From Tyto alba (lineage: Eukaryota > Chordata > Aves > Strigiformes > Tytonidae): a stretch of 64,000 nt of DNA. A program made the position numbers and the translations under genes. How positions within the stretch are numbered: position 1 is the stretch's first letter; the number at the start of each line of letters is the position of its first letter. Where the stretch lies: assembly GCF_018691265.1 (NCBI RefSeq), contig NW_024881329.1, positions 3,534,001 to 3,598,000 of the forward strand, read 5' to 3'. Positions 62,308 through 64,000 of this stretch are shown here, in pieces. A model generated the notes under the pieces. The model was not told the DNA's origin. It made no database searches and saw only the letters and a program-made list of their open reading frames with translations.

Positions 62308-64000
62308 CTGGCATGCAAAACCCCACGACCGTACCTCGCCACGGGCTCTGCACTAATGAAGCCCCTGGCAGCAGGGCACCCCCTCTCTATTAAAACCACC
62401 CGCCAGTGGGGAGCCCTCTGCTCCACGCTGCTGTGTTCCCGCCACGCTCGGAGGTCGCGGGAGCAAACGTGGCATCGGGACGCAGGGCGGTGGGGCGGCT
62501 GACTCCTACCACGCAGCCTGCCTTTGGGAGTCATTTCAAATGCTCCGTTTTCCACATTCGTCCCCCCCTGCACCACCACCCTCCTTTCCTTTCTCTTTCT
62601 CTCTGGAAAAAATTCAGGCACGACCTGCCGCCAGCCCCACAGGAAGGTGAAAAGGACGGTTCCCTCTTGGTAAAGGCTCAGCGAAGGGAGCGCTGTTAGG
62701 AGTTTAAATTTCTCTCTATAAATGCGTGGGGCCAGCAGGCACGCTGGACTGGGCGCTCCCTGTAAAGGCAGGGTGGGTGTGTTGGGTGCCTGCGGCCGTC
62801 GGAGCGATGCCGGTGTAGGCAGCCTGGGTGGCGATGCCCAGGGGAGCCGGGGGAGCGGAGCCAGCCTGGGGCCAGGTGCATATATTCCTCTATAGGTGTG
62901 TATTCTATACGCACGCCCAGCGAGGTCCATGGGAGACACGTGCTGCCACCGACATCCCACGCCGCATACCGTCCCCGCTCCGCACCTCTAAACCTCAGTG
63001 CCCAAACCTGCCCGCACGGCAGGTTGCTGAAGCGTTAGGCTGCTCCAGAAAGGCATCCTGCGCACGGGCAGAAGGAGAGTTTGGAAGGGAAAGAGAAAAA
63101 ATTCAAGTCACCCCCTCTTGCTAGCACATCCCCAGAGGGCTGCATTCACACTCCCGCTGAACAGAAGGTTGCACAAGTGACGACACGCACGGTTCGGGGA
63201 GAAGTTGAGGTTTTGAAAGGTTATATGCCTCCTCTCGAAAACAGAAGTTGCCCACTTGCAGCTATGTGTTTGTTTGGAAAGAAGAGGAGGGGAAAGAAAC
63301 CCAGCAAGCAAAGCGGGACCATTTTCACCCCCTTGCCATCAAGGGCACTTTCTAGCCGGGGGAGATCGCTGCAGCACGTGTTTGCAAAGGGCCAGGCGTG
63401 GCCCTGCCAGGGCGGGCTCCCGGCGGGGACCCGGTGGTGGCCCAGCCCCTTGGCCAGCCGGCGGGCACGGGCGCAGCCCCCGGCCCCGACGCGCTGCCCC
63501 TTGGCTCTTGTGGCGAGCTGCTGCGTGCCGTTCCCCTCGCTGGCGGCACTGCCAGCTCCGCCGCAACCGTCCCACAGGGCACATTTCCCATTACATAATA
63601 GTCCGTACGGATCTCGCCAAATGCCGACACAACCCACTGCGGGAGAGTTACTTTAGGGGGAAAAAAAATAAAATAAAATAAAAAAAAAAAATAAAATAGG
63701 CAACCATAACAAACAGGGACTTAGTCCCAGAAAGCACCTGGAGACAACAGCGCAGGGAAGAGATGCCAGGGCACTGCTGGTTAACAGCAATATCGCTGCT
63801 GACCTGGATTGAGAAAAGCGTTTGTTCCGTAACAACAATTTACGCACGGACTGAAATTTAAAATTCCTGGCTTTTGCCCATGGGTGGCATCTCACTTGAC
63901 CGCCACTGCCAAACCCGGGGAGGGTTTTGCTGCTCCGTCCCTTGCCCGCAGGGGAGAGCTGTGCGGGCAGCGAGCTGCGGCGCGCGAGCCACTTCCCATT

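Larger units (their letters stand above)
60823..64000 (-). other. IGF2: IGF2 upstream intron, 3' part (continues beyond the window)
   Basis: This stretch precedes the C/A-domain exon on the IGF2 strand. Neither strand translates to the IGF2 signal peptide or B domain (no LCGGELVDTLQF-like block), so at least 3.18 kb here is intron. It is GC- and CpG-rich at 60.8-61.3 and 63.4-64.0 kb. It holds a degenerate 19-bp tandem repeat near 62.2 kb, an A-rich AAAAT repeat at 63660-63698, and an AT-rich motif cluster near 61.4 kb. Open frames on both strands here have no recognisable domains. Confidence 0.85.

Noticed and set aside
60823..64000. Search for the IGF2 signal-peptide/B-domain exon
   Set aside because: No frame on the minus strand shows the cysteine-containing B-domain block, so the exon must lie outside the window.
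1..64000. tRNA genes, rRNA, CRISPR arrays, LTR retrovirus remnants
   Set aside because: No cloverleaf-type sequence, ribosomal segments, spacer arrays, LTR pairs or retroviral protein motifs were recognised on either strand by reading.

Overview
This window is vertebrate nuclear DNA, most probably from a bird. Two things support that. It contains the 3' half of an insulin-like growth factor 2 (IGF2) gene whose C, A, D and E domains have the avian form, and its transposon remnants are CR1-type LINEs and an ancient MIR/CORE-SINE, as expected in sauropsids. The IGF2 residues differ at several positions from the chicken protein as I remember it, so this is probably not chicken; I cannot name the species. 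There are no bacterial-type operons, CRISPR arrays or rRNA genes, and I found no tRNA.

Layout. The only gene I can support lies at the right end on the minus strand. It has the last two coding exons of IGF2 (60656-60822 and 59972-60214), a 441-bp intron between them carrying an antisense CR1 tail, and a long 3'UTR running down to about 57.5 kb, or possibly to about 55.06 kb if a distal poly(A) signal is used. The exon for the signal peptide and B domain is not seen and must lie beyond 64000; everything from 60823 to the right edge is intron. In mammals the DNA on this 3' side of IGF2 leads to H19 and then MRPL23. Here about 57 kb of it contains no recognisable gene.

The non-coding part (1-57.5 kb) holds gene-less CpG-rich patches near 21.8, 27.2-28.2 and 51.0-51.8 kb (a weaker one near 1.2-1.6 kb), four CR1 remnants in the whole window (about 16.0, 43.5-44.7, 49.2-49.7 and 60.3-60.46 kb), a well-preserved ancient MIR-type SINE at about 7.9-8.16 kb, and roughly thirty poly(A)/poly(T) tracts of about 14-34 nt. 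Several short clusters of transcription-factor-like motifs (MEF2-, E-box-, FOX- and CRE-like) and two CTCF-like sites are candidates for distal IGF2 regulation. These are motif-level inferences only.

No new multi-gene system is visible. The observations most worth checking are structural ones in IGF2: a U20/A20 hairpin and a (GGA)19 tract in the 3'UTR, an 18-G run directly after a 5' splice site, a degenerate 19-bp minisatellite in the upstream intron, and the gene-less CpG islands in the territory that holds H19 in mammals.
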